From CAVXYG01 sp963766005 (GTDB lineage: Bacteria > Actinomycetota > Actinomycetes > S36-B12 > GCA-2699445): a stretch of 64,000 nucleotides of DNA. The notes under the pieces were generated by a model that ran no database searches, was not told where the DNA came from, and was given only the letters and a program-made list of their open reading frames with translations. This document shows positions 62,825 through 64,000 of this stretch, piece by piece (position 1 is the stretch's first letter; every line of letters starts with the position of its first letter). The position numbers and the translations under genes were made by a program. The stretch lies in assembly GCA_963766005.1 (NCBI GenBank), contig CAVXYG010000008.1:496001-560000 (forward strand). The letters are read 5' to 3'.

Positions 62825-63068
62825 GGCCCCCGCTTCGTCGTCGTGATCCGATTGTCCCCCGACACGCCGATCGAGCGCCACCGGCGCAGAGCGTGGTCGC
62901 GCGAAATACCGACTCGCCGGTTCGAATCGTCGGTCAGGTGGCGCGGTTCCGCTAGCCTCGCCCGCAGTGCGACCGCGCGCTGGGGGTCGAGCCTGTGCCA
63001 CCTCGGAGCTCGACGCGCGTTTCACGGCTGCGAGGTTCGTCGCCGTTACGATCGCGGGTTGGAGACTC

Positions 63069-64000
<932 letters not shown>

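Noticed and set aside
62911..62940. GACTCGCCGGTTCGAATCGTCGG resembles a tRNA T-arm (TTCGAATC).
   Set aside because: No acceptor, D or anticodon stems of correct spacing surround it and there is no CCA-like end; taken as chance in GC-rich sequence.

Overview
This is a high-GC chromosomal segment from a member of the Actinomycetota. The evidence is the class II DAHP synthase next to a PASTA-type PknL kinase, a DUF3040 protein, SepF, a DAP-type MurE, an actinobacterial-style ileS T-box, a TCGAAC-N4-GTTCGA LexA box and the gene order. The order aroG, pknL, mannosyltransferase, idsA, metF, DUF3040, mraZ, then the dcw cluster through sepF and yggT matches, from general knowledge, the Mycobacterium tuberculosis Rv2145c-Rv2178c backbone. 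I cannot name the genus. No tRNA, rRNA, insertion sequence or CRISPR array was seen.

Layout. 1-6.5 kb: end of a WYL regulator, aroG, ogt and ltaE on the plus strand, then pknL and an EamA exporter on the minus strand. 6.5-20 kb: carotenoid genes in three groups. These are crtYc/crtYd (lycopene cyclase); idsA-crtI-mannosyltransferase-crtB on the minus strand; and an overlapping minus-strand operon of YbaK, CruF-like, glycosyltransferase and CrtD-like genes. metF and a K+/H+ antiporter lie between them. Together they predict a cyclised, hydroxylated and glycosylated C40 carotenoid. 20.2-26 kb: an SOS operon behind a perfect LexA operator, with DUF6504, HEPN, a DnaE-type polymerase and DinB. 26-32 kb: DUF3040, a TgpA-like/DUF58/MoxR operon and a MaoC dehydratase. 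32.05-33.33 kb: a decayed stretch holding two frameshifted ORFs.

33.3-51.9 kb: the division and cell wall (dcw) cluster, mraZ-rsmH-ftsL-ftsI-murE-murF-mraY-murD-ftsW-murG-murC-ftsQ-ftsZ-pgeF-yggS-sepF-yggT. Most neighbours overlap or sit a few bases apart. Four TGGA direct repeats at exact 10-bp spacing lie over the mraZ promoter and look like MraZ boxes. DivIVA does not follow yggT; an SRPBCC gene does. 52-64 kb: a SOUL protein, ileS with a T-box leader, DUF167, a hemolysin III-family protein, an ABC transporter pair, a gene of unknown function, a DUF2510/trypsin-like protease and the start of a DksA/TraR-like gene with a long Lys/Ala/Pro repeat.

Four loci carry reading-frame breaks: idsA, ileS, the small exported-protein gene at about 33 kb and the DksA-like gene. 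Because ileS is essential, at least that break is probably a sequence or assembly indel, and all four should be checked against reads before a biological reading is made.
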